DNA from: Alphaproteobacteria bacterium
GTDB lineage: Bacteria; Pseudomonadota; Alphaproteobacteria; UBA7887
DNA length: 64,000 nt
Direction: 5' to 3'
Assembly: GCA_030739735.1 (NCBI GenBank)
Contig: JASLYQ010000016.1
Coordinates: forward strand, 1-64,000
Made by a program: the position numbers and the translations under genes. The notes under the pieces are model-generated. The model searched no databases, was not told the DNA's origin, and saw nothing but the letters and a program-made list of their open reading frames with translations. Position 1 is the stretch's first letter; every line of letters begins with the position of its first letter. This document shows positions 1-8,513 of the stretch, in pieces.

Positions 1-623
1 GCCGCCGCCTTGCCGAGCAGGGCGATGCCGTCCGCGTCAGATTGCGCGTAGACAAGCACTGTGCGCGTTTTCTCCGGCGCTGGTAGCACCTTGACCGTGA
101 TCTCGCTAAGCACGGCAAGGGTGCCGTAGGAGCCGGCCAGTGCCTTACAGAGGTCGTAACCGGAGACGTTCTTCACCACACGCCCGCCGGACTTGAAGAT
201 CTCGGCCCGGCCACTGATCGCTCGCAGGCCCAGAAAATGATCGCGTGCGGCACCCGCGCTGACACGGCGCGGGCCGGACAGATTACAGGCTATGGTTCCG
301 CCGAGTGTCGCCGCCACCGCCGGCGCTCCGAGGAGCGGCCCGAGATCCGGCGGCTCGAACGCGAGCTGTTGGCAATTCTCGGCGAGCCTGGCCTCGATAT
401 CGGCGATCGGCGTCCCGGCACCAGCGGTCAGCGCCAGCTCGGTCGGCTCGTACCAGCTGATACCGGACAGGGAGCCCGTCTCGATGCGCGCCGGCAGGTT
501 TCCGGGCCGCCCGAGCGCACGTTTGCTGGCGGCCCCCACAACGTCAAGCGGTAGCTCGTTCGAGACGGCCCAAGCCACCACCTCACGCAACTGCTCTTCG
601 TCGACAGGCCGAAATGTCTCCAT
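1..623 (-). CDS. glcE: Glycolate oxidase FAD-binding subunit GlcE (partial, C-terminus outside window)
   Basis: The frame starts with ATG at 623 and runs off the window edge, giving about 207 residues. It begins METFRPVDEEQL and has the PCMH-type FAD-binding layout of GlcE, including GGTIACNLSGPRR (about residues 108-120) and a KSGGRVVKNVSGYDL segment near residue 145. The start ATG overlaps the glcD stop by one base (TGATG), the usual coupling in glcDE(F) operons. GlcE is the accessory flavin subunit of membrane-associated glycolate oxidase, which oxidises glycolate to glyoxylate. The glcF iron-sulfur subunit would be expected next, outside the window. The family is clear; only the truncation limits detail. 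Confidence 0.9.
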   Translation of the reverse strand, partial: METFRPVDEEQLREVVAWAVSNELPLDVVGAASKRALGRPGNLPARIETGSLSGISWYEPTELALTAGAGTPIADIEARLAENCQQLAFEPPDLGPLLGAPAVAATLGGTIACNLSGPRRVSAGAARDHFLGLRAISGRAEIFKSGGRVVKNVSGYDLCKALAGSYGTLAVLSEITVKVLPAPEKTRTVLVYAQSDADGIALLGKAA

Positions 624-2110
624 CAGAAGCGTGGCAGATCCGGGAAGGGCAGCTTGCCACCGTGGACGTGCATCTTGCCGAGCTCAGCGCAGCGGTGCAG
701 CTCGGGGAAGACCTTGCCCGGATTGAGCAAGCCGTCGGGGTCGAAAGCACATTTGACGCGCTGCTGATGGGCCAGATCGATCTCGTTGAACATCTCACCC
801 ATAAGATCTCGCTTCTCGATGCCAACCCCATGTTCGCCGGTCAGCACACCACCCACTTCGACGCAGAGCTTGAGGATCTCAGCCCCCATCTCCTCGGTTC
901 GCTCCAGCTCGCCGGGAACGCTCGCATCGTAGAGAATGAGCGGATGTAGATTACCGTCGCCGGCATGAAAGACGTTGGCGACTCGCAGGCCATACTGGGA
1001 CGACAGCTCGGTCATGCGCGCCAGAACGCGCGCCAATTGACCGCGCGGGATGGTGCCGTCCATACAGTAGTAGTCAGGAGAGATGCGCCCCACGGCCGGG
1101 AAGGCGTTCTTGCGCCCGGCCCAGAAGGCCAGCCGCTCGTCTTCGCTTTCGCTGATGCGCAGTGAGCTGGCGCCACAGCCCTCGGCAATGACGCGCACGC
1201 GCTCGACCAGCTCGTCGACTTCGACCGCCGGCCCGTCCAGCTCAACGATGAGCAGCGCCTCAACATCGAGGGGATAGCCGGCATGGCAGAAATCTTCGGC
1301 CGCATGGATAGCCGCCTTATCCATCATCTCCATGCCCCCCGGCACGATGCCGGCAGAAATGACCCCGCTGACGCACTCACCGCCCGCCTCGACCGTGGAA
1401 AAACCGACCAGCAACGCTCGTGCCGTCTCGGGCTTCGGCAGGATACGCACGGTGACCTCGGTTATCACCCCGAGCAGACCTTCGGAGCCCGTGAGAATGC
1501 CCATCAAGTCGTAGCCCTCGGCATCGAGATGCTTGCCGCCCAAGTGAACTACCTCGCCGTCCATCAGAACCATCTCAAGCCCGAGCAGATTGTTGGTGGT
1601 GACGCCGTATTTGAGGCAGTGCACACCGCCCGAGTTCTCGGCCACGTTCCCGCCGATGGAGCAGGCAATTTGGCTCGAGGGGTCGGGTGCGTAGTAGAAG
1701 CCGTCTGCATCGACTGCCTCGCTAACGGCGAGATTGGTGACGCCCGGCTGGACCACCGCACAGCGGTTCGCGTAATCGACCTCGAGCACTTTGTTGAGCT
1801 TGGTTAGGACTAATGTCACACCGTCGGCGAGCGGCAGGGCGCCGCCGGAAAGTCCGGTACCGGCGCCGCGCGGCACTACTTTGACGCCCATCTCCGCACA
1901 GAGCGCCATAACCTTGGAAATCTGGGTGGTGCTCTCTGGCAACACCGCGACCAGCGGCAGTGCCTTGTAGGCGGTCAGCCCGTCGGTCTCAAAGGCGCGC
2001 AGATCGTCCTCGCCGACCACGACCGCAGCGTCGGGCAGAAACTCGCGCAGACGCGCTATCAGCCGCCCGCGCGCGGCAATGACCGCAGCATCTGGCTCCG
2101 GCATTTGCAT
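623..2110 (-). CDS. glcD: Glycolate oxidase catalytic subunit GlcD (FAD-linked oxidase)
   Basis: This is a 495-residue FAD-linked oxidase with the usual length for GlcD. The N-terminal PCMH FAD-binding domain shows VVPRGAGTGLSGGALPLADG at about residues 96-115 and a later IGGNVAENSGG motif. The C-terminal FAD-oxidase domain has HAGDGNLHPLILYD and the LTGEHGVGIEKRD motif typical of GlcD and D-lactate dehydrogenases. The enzyme oxidises glycolate (or D-lactate) to the 2-oxoacid as a complex with GlcE and GlcF. It is first in the operon and ends in a one-base overlap with glcE. A D-lactate dehydrogenase role is the main alternative, but the glcE partner favours glycolate. Confidence 0.93.
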   Translation of the reverse strand: MQMPEPDAAVIAARGRLIARLREFLPDAAVVVGEDDLRAFETDGLTAYKALPLVAVLPESTTQISKVMALCAEMGVKVVPRGAGTGLSGGALPLADGVTLVLTKLNKVLEVDYANRCAVVQPGVTNLAVSEAVDADGFYYAPDPSSQIACSIGGNVAENSGGVHCLKYGVTTNNLLGLEMVLMDGEVVHLGGKHLDAEGYDLMGILTGSEGLLGVITEVTVRILPKPETARALLVGFSTVEAGGECVSGVISAGIVPGGMEMMDKAAIHAAEDFCHAGYPLDVEALLIVELDGPAVEVDELVERVRVIAEGCGASSLRISESEDERLAFWAGRKNAFPAVGRISPDYYCMDGTIPRGQLARVLARMTELSSQYGLRVANVFHAGDGNLHPLILYDASVPGELERTEEMGAEILKLCVEVGGVLTGEHGVGIEKRDLMGEMFNEIDLAHQQRVKCAFDPDGLLNPGKVFPELHRCAELGKMHVHGGKLPFPDLPRF

Positions 2111-2191
2111 GACCGTCTCCTTGCAGATAAAGGCAGGATGGCGAGTGTGGAGCGTGTCTACGCGCGGGTCAATGCCCGCGAATAATTGGCC

Positions 2192-2317
2192 TCAACCCTG
2201 GCGGGCCTTGAAGCGCGGATTGGTCTTGTTGATCACGTAGACCTTGCCACGGCGGCGCACCACACGGCAGTCCCTGTGCCGTGTCTTCGCCGATTTCAAG
2301 GATCTCAAGACCTTCAT
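2192..2317 (-). CDS. rpmJ: 50S ribosomal protein L36
   Basis: A 41-residue basic protein reads [20 protein letters not shown] at the start and ends [12 protein letters not shown]. It has the core of L36 (RHRDC...[11 protein letters not shown]) and is of the long, zinc-site-poor type common in Alphaproteobacteria, with a single cysteine instead of the CXXC/CH set. L36 binds 23S rRNA in the large subunit. The gene stands alone between glcD and a divergent amidase gene. A hairpin with six-base arms (2163-2168 and 2175-2180) lies just after the stop but has no T run on this strand, so termination there is uncertain. Confidence 0.95.
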   Translation of the reverse strand: MKVLRSLKSAKTRHRDCRVVRRRGKVYVINKTNPRFKARQG

Positions 2318-2574
2318 AACGCGCCCTTTTCGCTCTTCGCAACCGCGAGGCGCAGAACATAGGGAGAGAGCCTGCCGCTGTCAATCGCCGACGCTCAGCG
2401 ATAGACCTCCTCGTGCTTGGTGGCATAGAAGCGGAAACAGCGCATCTCGCGTGCGCCATTCGCCGCTGTATTTCAAGTTCGACTCCGAGGCTGGTGTGTA
2501 AGATTCACTGGCTTCAACAATGATAATATAGTGCGTCTCGAAAGAATCGGCACCTGCAAGGGGGGACATTGGCG
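2318..2574. other. Divergent intergenic region rpmJ / amidase
   Basis: This 257-base gap should carry the rpmJ promoter (minus) and the amidase promoter (plus). Short frames on the minus strand (about 2400-2500) have no recognisable family and I treat them as noise. A purine-rich GGGGGA at 2561-2566 is the likely ribosome-binding site of the amidase gene. I see no repeat or RNA gene here. Confidence 0.4.
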
Positions 2575-3927
2575 ATGGCAAAGAGCTGGCACGAAATGAC
2601 TGCCTGCGCCCTGGGGGACGCCATCGGGCGCGGCGATATCGACCCAACTGCTCTGTGCGAACATTTCCTGACACGCATCGCCGAGCACGACGATGAGCGC
2701 ATCTATCTGCGTACCACTGCCGAGCGCGGTTGTGCCGAAGCCGCGGCGGCCAGCGAGAGGGCTGCAGCCGGGACCCGGCGAAGCCGCCTGGACGGCGTGC
2801 CTATCTCCTGGAAAGACCTCTATGACACCGCTGGCATTGCCACGGAGGGTGGTACACCACTGCTAGCTGGGCGGGTGCCCGAACGTGATGCGACCGTGCT
2901 CTCCCGCGCCACACGCGCGGGCCTAATCTGTCTTGGCAAAACCAATACTGTGCAGTTCGCCCTCGGCGGCGTCGGCACCAACCCGGCGACAGGCACCCCG
3001 GCTAATGCCGTCATGGAAGACACGCCGCGGGCGCCAGGCGGCTCGTCCTGCGGCGCCGCGACATCGGTTGCGCGCGGGCTGGCGGCGGCGGGGATTGGCT
3101 CCGATACGGGAGGCTCGGTGCGCATTCCTGCCGCGTGGAACCGCTTGGTTGGCCTCAAGACCTCGTTCGGCGCCCTGCCTTGCAAGGGCGTGCTGCCGCT
3201 GTCGCCGAGTTTCGATACTGTCGGCCCGCTGACCCACGATGTGGCTGACGCGGCGGCGCTATTCGAAATCATGGGCGCACGTCCGACCATAGACCTAGCT
3301 GGCGCGGAACTCTCCAGCGCCCGATTTCTGGTCGCGACCGACGTGGTCTGGGACGACGCAGATGCTCCGATTGTCGAGGCAGTGGAGCAGGCAATCTCCT
3401 CCATCGCGGCAGCCGGGGCGATCGTCGAGCGCGGCCCGGTGTCCGAATTCAACCGTATCGACGATGTCCTCAATCGCCACGGCAGCACCGTGACGGCAGA
3501 GGGTTACGTCACCTGGCGTGACCTTATAGACAACCAAGGCCAAACCATCGACACGGCGGTTCTCGCCCGCTTCCACCAGGGCCGCGACATGGCCGCTACC
3601 GACATCGAGACAGCGCGCGCGGCCGCCCGTGAGCTGGCACCGGCTCTTTATGCCCGCATGGCCAACTACAGCGCCGTCCTGGCGCCGACCGTACCGATCC
3701 TGCCACCGCCCATCGCCGATGTTATCGATGATGCTGACGCCTACGCCCGCGCCAACAGCATGGCATTGCGCAACACGCGGCTCGGCAATGTGCTGCCCTG
3801 TTGCGCCCTGAGCCTGCCTTGCGGCGCACCGCAGGTCCCCGCCGGCCTGATGGCCATGGCCCCCAGCGGCGAAGATGCGCGCCTGCTCCGCCTCGGCGCA
3901 GCACTCGAAACCGCGCTGCAGAGTTAG
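2575..3927 (+). CDS. Amidase, amidase-signature family
   Basis: This 450-residue protein belongs to the amidase-signature family (GatA, AtzF, 6-aminohexanoate-cyclic-dimer hydrolase type), which hydrolyses amide bonds with a Ser-cisSer-Lys triad. The lysine is in DGVPISWKDLYDTAG (about K80), the cis-serine in APGGSSCGAA (about S158) and the nucleophile in GIGSDTGGSVRIPA (about S181). The start chosen is ATG at 2575, which sits 8 bases after GGGGGA; a TTG at 2569 is also in frame but too close to that site. No GatB or GatC neighbours are present, so a tRNA amidotransferase role is unlikely. The substrate cannot be told from sequence; ammonia release next to an ammonium transporter gene is suggestive only. 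Confidence 0.85.
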   Translation: MAKSWHEMTACALGDAIGRGDIDPTALCEHFLTRIAEHDDERIYLRTTAERGCAEAAAASERAAAGTRRSRLDGVPISWKDLYDTAGIATEGGTPLLAGRVPERDATVLSRATRAGLICLGKTNTVQFALGGVGTNPATGTPANAVMEDTPRAPGGSSCGAATSVARGLAAAGIGSDTGGSVRIPAAWNRLVGLKTSFGALPCKGVLPLSPSFDTVGPLTHDVADAAALFEIMGARPTIDLAGAELSSARFLVATDVVWDDADAPIVEAVEQAISSIAAAGAIVERGPVSEFNRIDDVLNRHGSTVTAEGYVTWRDLIDNQGQTIDTAVLARFHQGRDMAATDIETARAAARELAPALYARMANYSAVLAPTVPILPPPIADVIDDADAYARANSMALRNTRLGNVLPCCALSLPCGAPQVPAGLMAMAPSGEDARLLRLGAALETALQS

Positions 3928-3938
3928 CCCTGTCATAG

Positions 3939-3955
3939 TGCATAAATTTTGTGCT
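3939..3955. promoter_or_regulatory. Candidate NtrC binding site upstream of amtB
   Basis: TGCATAAATTTTGTGCT resembles the NtrC enhancer consensus TGCACC-N4-GGTGCA: the outer TGCA and GTGC and the AT-rich centre are kept. It lies about 200 bases before amtB and about 105-120 bases before a sigma-54-like promoter, a normal enhancer distance. The match is by eye and imperfect. Confidence 0.4.
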
Positions 3956-4058
3956 TATTTTTGACCATTCCTAAGATAGTGATAAAAAAATAGTCACTGC
4001 CCCCACTAGCATGACCGCCTGGAACGAAAGAGCCTTATAAATAGAGGGGTTCACCGAG

Positions 4059-4076
4059 TCGGCATGATTCTTGAAT
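4059..4076 (+). promoter_or_regulatory. Candidate sigma-54 promoter of amtB
   Basis: TCGGCATGATTCTTGAAT fits the -24/-12 consensus TGGCACG-N4-TTGCAT at most positions (GG at -24, TTG at -12), but has GA where GC is expected at -12. It lies about 80 bases before the amtB start, behind the candidate NtrC site. The alternative is a sigma-70 promoter in the AT-rich stretch 3955-4050. Confidence 0.4.
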
Positions 4077-4153
4077 AAAGTTCTCCCGAAAGCCCGTTTT
4101 GGCGCTGTCGCCTGTGCCGAGACAATACGATCCAACCCGCTCGGGAGAAACCG

Positions 4154-5485
4154 ATGACCACCTTAATAAAGCGCCTCACCCTTGCCGGGTTAGCCACCTT
4201 CGTCACTGCTCTCACCTTCGTCAGCACCGCCGCTGCCAAAGACGCCATCTTCGCCAGCGCAGACGAGACCGCCTACATCTTCAACACCTTCTCGTTCCTC
4301 TTCAACGGCGCTCTCGTGATGTGGATGGCCGCCGGCTTCTGCATGCTTGAAGCGGGGCTGGTGCGCTCCAAGAGTGTGGCCACCATCTGCACCAAAAACA
4401 TCGCCCTCTATTCCATCGCCGGGATCACGTATTTCCTGGTCGGTTACAACCTCATGTATGACGGCGTCAACGGCGGCTTCATGGGTAGCTTCTCCTGGTC
4501 CAACCTGGATGGGCCGGCTTATGTCGAGGGAGACGGTTATGCCGTGGCCTCGGACTGGTTCTTCCAGATGGTGTTTGTGGCGACTGCCGCCTCCATTATC
4601 TCCGGCACCCTGGCTGAACGCGTCAAGCTGTGGCCGTTCCTAATCTTTGTCGTGGCACTGACAGCGGTCATCTACCCAATCCAGGGTTCTTGGCAGTGGG
4701 GTGGCGGTTGGCTTGCCGAGGCCGGCTTCAGCGACTTCGCCGGCTCGACCCTGGTCCACTCCACCGGCGGCTGGGCGGCTCTGGTTGGTGCGGTGCTGCT
4801 CGGCGCCCGGCGCGGCCGGTACGGCCCAGGCGGCGCCGTCCACCCGCTGCCCGGCTCTTCCCTACCCTTGGCGACGCTGGGCACCTTCATCCTGTGGCTC
4901 GGTTGGTTTGGCTTCAACGGCGGCTCGCAGCTAGCGCTCGGCACCGGTGACGATGCCGCGGCAATGGCGCAGATCTTTGCCAACACAAACCTCGCCGCCG
5001 CAGCCGGCGTTGTCGCAGCCATGCTAACCAGCCAGTTGCTGTTCAAGAAGGTCGACCTCACGATGGCCCTCAACGGTGCCCTTGGCGGCTTGGTCAGCAT
5101 CACCGCCGAGCCTCTTGCCCCGAGCTTCTCCACCGCGGTTCTGGTCGGCGGCATCGGTGGCGTGCTGGTTGTGCTCGCTGTGCCTGTGCTCGACCGTCTG
5201 CGCATCGACGACGTCGTCGGCGCCATCCCCGTCCATCTGGTCTGTGGCATCTGGGGCACCATCGCCGTGGTCTTTAGCAACTCCGACACCAATATCGGCA
5301 GCCAGATTCTCGGCATCGCTGCGATCGGGGGTTGGGTGGTAATTGCCAGCACCGCTGTCTGGTTGGCACTCAAGGTCACCGTCGGCATTCGTCTCGACGA
5401 GGAGAGCGAAGCCGTGGGCGCCGATCAGTCGGAGCTCGGCCTGGAAGCTTATCCGGAATTCGGCAGCGGCTCCCAGCGCATCTAA
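4154..5485 (+). CDS. amtB: Ammonium transporter (Amt/MEP/Rh family)
   Basis: A 443-residue inner-membrane ammonium channel. It has a cleavable-looking signal peptide (about residues 1-28, ending STAAAKDA) followed by about eleven hydrophobic segments. The family's twin pore histidines are seen in STLVHSTGGW and GAIPVHLVCG, and the MEAG-like signature in GFCMLEAGLVRSKS. Amt proteins conduct ammonia derived from ammonium and are normally gated by the PII protein GlnK. Unlike most alphaproteobacterial loci there is no glnK directly upstream, so the PII partner must lie elsewhere. The start is supported by CGGGAGA six bases ahead. A strong terminator follows, separating it from convergent dapD. 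Confidence 0.96.
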   Translation: MTTLIKRLTLAGLATFVTALTFVSTAAAKDAIFASADETAYIFNTFSFLFNGALVMWMAAGFCMLEAGLVRSKSVATICTKNIALYSIAGITYFLVGYNLMYDGVNGGFMGSFSWSNLDGPAYVEGDGYAVASDWFFQMVFVATAASIISGTLAERVKLWPFLIFVVALTAVIYPIQGSWQWGGGWLAEAGFSDFAGSTLVHSTGGWAALVGAVLLGARRGRYGPGGAVHPLPGSSLPLATLGTFILWLGWFGFNGGSQLALGTGDDAAAMAQIFANTNLAAAAGVVAAMLTSQLLFKKVDLTMALNGALGGLVSITAEPLAPSFSTAVLVGGIGGVLVVLAVPVLDRLRIDDVVGAIPVHLVCGIWGTIAVVFSNSDTNIGSQILGIAAIGGWVVIASTAVWLALKVTVGIRLDEESEAVGADQSELGLEAYPEFGSGSQRI

Positions 5486-5511
5486 GCCGTCTCCCTCCTC
5501 CCGGACGGCAA

Positions 5512-5550
5512 ACTGCCGCGGTGTTCCCTGCACCGCGGCAGTTTCCTTTT
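5512..5550 (+). terminator. Rho-independent terminator after amtB
   Basis: Perfect 12-base arms, ACTGCCGCGGTG (5512-5523) and CACCGCGGCAGT (5531-5542), surround a 7-base loop and are followed by a T-rich tract (TTCCTTTT). It lies between the convergent amtB and dapD genes, 27 bases after the amtB stop. Confidence 0.88.
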
Positions 5551-5556
5551 CCCCGC

Positions 5557-6399
5557 TCAGTCGCGCAACAGCTCGTTGATCGATGTCTTGGAGCGAGTCT
5601 TCGCATCGACGCGCTTGACGATCACCGCGCATGCCAGCGACGGACTTAACGAGCCGTCGGCCAGCGGCTTGCCCGACAGGCTGCCCGGAACCACCACCGA
5701 ATAAGCCGGCACGCGCCCGAAAGCGACCTCGCCGGTGGTGCGGTCAACGATTTTGGTCGAGGCACCCAAGAAGACCCCCATCGAGAGCACCGCACCCTCC
5801 TCGACCACCACTCCTTCGGCGACCTCGCTGCGGGCGCCGATAAAGCAATTATCCTCGATGATCACAGGCCCAGCCTGCAACGGCTCAAGCACACCGCCGA
5901 TGCCAACGCCACCCGAGATATGACAGTTCGAGCCGATCTGGGCACAGCTGCCGACCGTAGCCCAGGTATCGATCATGGTGCCGCTGCCAACATGGGCGCC
6001 GAGATTGACGAAACTCGGCATGAGCACTACGCCGGGGGCAACGAAAGCTGAATGACGCACGACGCAACCGGGCACCGCACGGAAGCCGGCGGTGACAAAA
6101 TCGTCATCGCCCCATCCGGCGAATTTCGAAGGCACCTTGTCCCACCAACCGGCCCCGCCCGGCGCGCCCGAGATCGTCTCCATGGGATTGAGGCGAAACG
6201 AGAGCAGCACAGCCTTCTTGAGCCACTGGTTGACCTGCCATTCGCCGCCACGTTTCTCGGCCACGCGGAAATCACCTTTGTCAAGACCGTCGAGCGCCGC
6301 GACGATCGCCTCCCGCACCGGCCCCGTCGTCGATTGATCGACGCTGTTGTGGTCGTCCCACGCAGCCTCGATAACCTTTTCCAACTCGCTTGCTTCCAT
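5557..6399 (-). CDS. dapD: 2,3,4,5-tetrahydropyridine-2,6-dicarboxylate N-succinyltransferase
   Basis: This 280-residue enzyme is full length for DapD, which transfers succinyl from succinyl-CoA to tetrahydrodipicolinate in the succinylase branch of lysine and diaminopimelate synthesis. The N-terminal helical part ([12 protein letters not shown]) is followed by left-handed beta-helix hexapeptide repeats from about residue 105, with landmarks [20 protein letters not shown] and [14 protein letters not shown]. The C-terminal SINELLRD ending matches the family. The HAD nucleotidase gene lies 26 bases upstream on the same strand, and argB is nearby. Confidence 0.97.
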   Translation of the reverse strand: MEASELEKVIEAAWDDHNSVDQSTTGPVREAIVAALDGLDKGDFRVAEKRGGEWQVNQWLKKAVLLSFRLNPMETISGAPGGAGWWDKVPSKFAGWGDDDFVTAGFRAVPGCVVRHSAFVAPGVVLMPSFVNLGAHVGSGTMIDTWATVGSCAQIGSNCHISGGVGIGGVLEPLQAGPVIIEDNCFIGARSEVAEGVVVEEGAVLSMGVFLGASTKIVDRTTGEVAFGRVPAYSVVVPGSLSGKPLADGSLSPSLACAVIVKRVDAKTRSKTSINELLRD

Positions 6400-6425
6400 C
6401 GCTGCCTCTCCTTTACGGCAGCAAC

Positions 6426-7082
6426 CTAACTGGCGGTGTGCTCCGCCTCAAGCCATTGGGCAAGGTCATCAATGACGTGGTCGACAAAGTCTGGCGCATC
6501 CGTGGCGTCGTCGCGATGACGGCGCAGCCACACCGTACGCATACCAAGCGCCGCTGCTGGAGCAAGGTTCGCCACGCTGTCCTCGACGAACACGGCAGAG
6601 ACCGGATCGATATCGAAATGCCCCAGAAAACGCTCATAGGGCAAGGCGTCGGGCTTGGGGACATAACCGGCGGCAGTGATATCGAAGACGCCGGCGAACA
6701 GGTTCGCCAACCCGAGGCGCTGTAAGACCTGCAAGGCGTGCTTGCGCGAGCCATTGGTAAACACGTAACGCTCACCAGGGAGCGCCGCCAAGCCTCCCTC
6801 CAACGATACCACAGCATCAAGCGGCGAGAGATCTATATCGTGGACGTAGTCGAGATAGTCCTCCGGCTCGACACTATGATTGTCCATGAGGCCGCGCAGC
6901 GTGGTGCCATGTTCGCGATAGTATGTCTTTTGCAGCGCGCGCGCCGTCGTTGCGTCTACCGCTAGCACGGCACTGATATAAGCGCTCATGCGAGAATCCA
7001 CTTGCGCAAACAACTCACAATCAGCCGGATAGAGGGTATTATCGAGGTCAAAAATCCACGTCTCCGTGGGAGCAGTAGACAT
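6426..7082 (-). CDS. HAD-superfamily pyrimidine 5'-nucleotidase
   Basis: A 218-residue HAD hydrolase of the subfamily annotated as pyrimidine 5'-nucleotidase (SDT1/PHM8-like). Motif I is [11 protein letters not shown], with nucleophile D12 and acid/base D14; motif II is [11 protein letters not shown]; motif III/IV is [18 protein letters not shown]. The start at 7082 (MSTAPTETW) was chosen because the longer frame adds an unconserved N-terminus and an ACGAGGC ribosome-binding site precedes this ATG. The placement next to dapD is a recurrent alphaproteobacterial arrangement. The exact substrate (UMP, CMP or other phosphomonoesters) is not decided by sequence. Confidence 0.85.
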   Translation of the reverse strand: MSTAPTETWIFDLDNTLYPADCELFAQVDSRMSAYISAVLAVDATTARALQKTYYREHGTTLRGLMDNHSVEPEDYLDYVHDIDLSPLDAVVSLEGGLAALPGERYVFTNGSRKHALQVLQRLGLANLFAGVFDITAAGYVPKPDALPYERFLGHFDIDPVSAVFVEDSVANLAPAAALGMRTVWLRRHRDDATDAPDFVDHVIDDLAQWLEAEHTAS

Positions 7083-7172
7083 GAATGCCTCGTTTGATGG
7101 GGCGTAACGAAGGGCAACCCTGCCTGACCTGCACTGGCTACGCAAGACCTCGGTGGCAGTGGGCGGCCCGTG

Positions 7173-7548
7173 ATGGCGAGTGAGAACTCGGCTACCGATC
7201 CCGCCTCGGCGACGATTGTTGCGGCGCTAGTCCTAGCGGGGCCTTGCTGTCTGATGCCGATCTCACCATTCTCCACGCGAACCCGCTTGCCGAAGATCTC
7301 AGCGCGGCTCTGCGACGGCATGCGATGGTGCACCTTGGCACAAGTGTATGTGAGGCGATCGAGATCGAATCACACCTCATGGGTATGGAAGCAGCGAAGT
7401 GTGCCTTCGAGAAAAGGGCATCAGCGAAGAGCTGTTTGAGCGATTCATCACGCGCAATGACATTCTCTTCGTCAAGCCTGCCATGGCCTCACCGACCGAT
7501 ACTACACCACCGACCGTTGAGCGCATCTTCGCCGAATTCCTTGACTGA
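7173..7548 (+). pseudogene. Decayed coding stretch (possible aldolase- and aminotransferase-like remnants)
   Basis: This gap between the HAD gene and argB contains protein-like pieces in shifted plus-strand frames. One frame (about 7220-7380) reads GALLSDADLTILHANPLAED and LSAALRRHAMVHLGTSVCEA, reminiscent of the class II aldolase segment around LRRHG. A second frame, open from 7354 to a TGA at 7546-7548, ends with GISEELFERFITRNDILFVK and TVERIFAEFLD. They do not join without a frameshift and neither has a credible start, so I read them as remnants of one or two old genes. Family assignments are weak; the region could also be chance open frame. Confidence 0.3.
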
Positions 7549-7554
7549 AAAGGC

Positions 7555-8463
7555 TCAGCCCGCCTCAGCACTGATCATGGTGCCGACACCGTGGGCGGTA
7601 AAGATTTCCAGCAGCAGCACGTGGGGAATACGCCCGTCTAGGATATGCGCCGCCTCCACTGTGTCCGCCACGGCATCAATGCAGGTCTCTATCTTCGGCA
7701 CCATGCCGCCCGAGACCGTGCCGTCTTCCATGCGCGCCCGCGCGCTATCCGGCGTCAGGTGCGGGATCAGCGCCCCTTCCTGGTCAAGAACGCCGGCTAC
7801 GTCGGTCAGCATCAAGAGCTTCGTCGCGCCAAGCGCATTGGCGATGGCGCCAGCCGCGGTGTCACCGTTGATGTTGTAGGTCGCGCTGTCATCGCCGATA
7901 CCGATTGGCGCGATGACCGGGATGATGCCAGCAGCCGTCAGGCGCTCGATAACTTCTGTATCTACGCTTTCCGGCTCGCCCACGAAGCCGAGGTCGATAA
8001 TCTTTTCGACCTGTGATTCTGGATCGCGGTGAGTGCACTGCAAACGCCTTGCACGTAGCAAATGCCCGTCCTTGCCGCTTAGGCCGATGGCTCTGCCACC
8101 GGCCGCCGTGATATCGGCCGCAATCTGCTTGTTTATATTGCCGGCGAGCACCATCTCGACGATCTCCACGGTAACCGCATCGGTAATGCGGAGGCCCTGG
8201 ACGAACTGGCTCTCGATCTTGAGACGCTCAAGCATGCGCCCAATCTGCGGCCCACCACCATGCACCACCACCGGCAAGATGCCAACCTGCTTGAGCAGCA
8301 CCACGTCACGAGCGAAGCGCTGGGCCAGGGCCTCGTCACCCATAGCGTGACCACCGAATTTGATGACGAAGGTCTTACCCGTGAAGCGCCGCATATAGGG
8401 CAGCGCCTCAGACAACGTGGCGGCGGTCTGCAAGCGCGCCTCAAGCGGGTCCGTGTCAGTCAT
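7555..8463 (-). CDS. argB: Acetylglutamate kinase
   Basis: A 302-residue amino-acid kinase catalysing phosphorylation of N-acetyl-L-glutamate, the second step of arginine biosynthesis. The ATP-site glycine/lysine motif is FVIKFGGHAMGDE (about residues 32-44), the acetylglutamate loop VVVHGGGPQIGRML (about 65-78), and NINGDTAAGAIANALGA lies near residue 200. The extended N-terminal helix (about 30 residues before the first strand) is typical of arginine-sensitive hexameric forms, so feedback inhibition by arginine is expected but not proven. It lies 50 bases downstream of engB in the conserved yidC-engB-argB order. Confidence 0.97.
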   Translation of the reverse strand: MTDTDPLEARLQTAATLSEALPYMRRFTGKTFVIKFGGHAMGDEALAQRFARDVVLLKQVGILPVVVHGGGPQIGRMLERLKIESQFVQGLRITDAVTVEIVEMVLAGNINKQIAADITAAGGRAIGLSGKDGHLLRARRLQCTHRDPESQVEKIIDLGFVGEPESVDTEVIERLTAAGIIPVIAPIGIGDDSATYNINGDTAAGAIANALGATKLLMLTDVAGVLDQEGALIPHLTPDSARARMEDGTVSGGMVPKIETCIDAVADTVEAAHILDGRIPHVLLLEIFTAHGVGTMISAEAG

Positions 8464-8513
8464 CTGGTCAACCTAGAGCCCTTGAAGATTTGAGGGAAGT
8501 GGTTTGACTGGGC

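Noticed and set aside
7377-7571. Minus-strand 64-residue frame in the HAD-argB gap
   Set aside because: It has no family features and runs antisense to more protein-like plus-strand frames.
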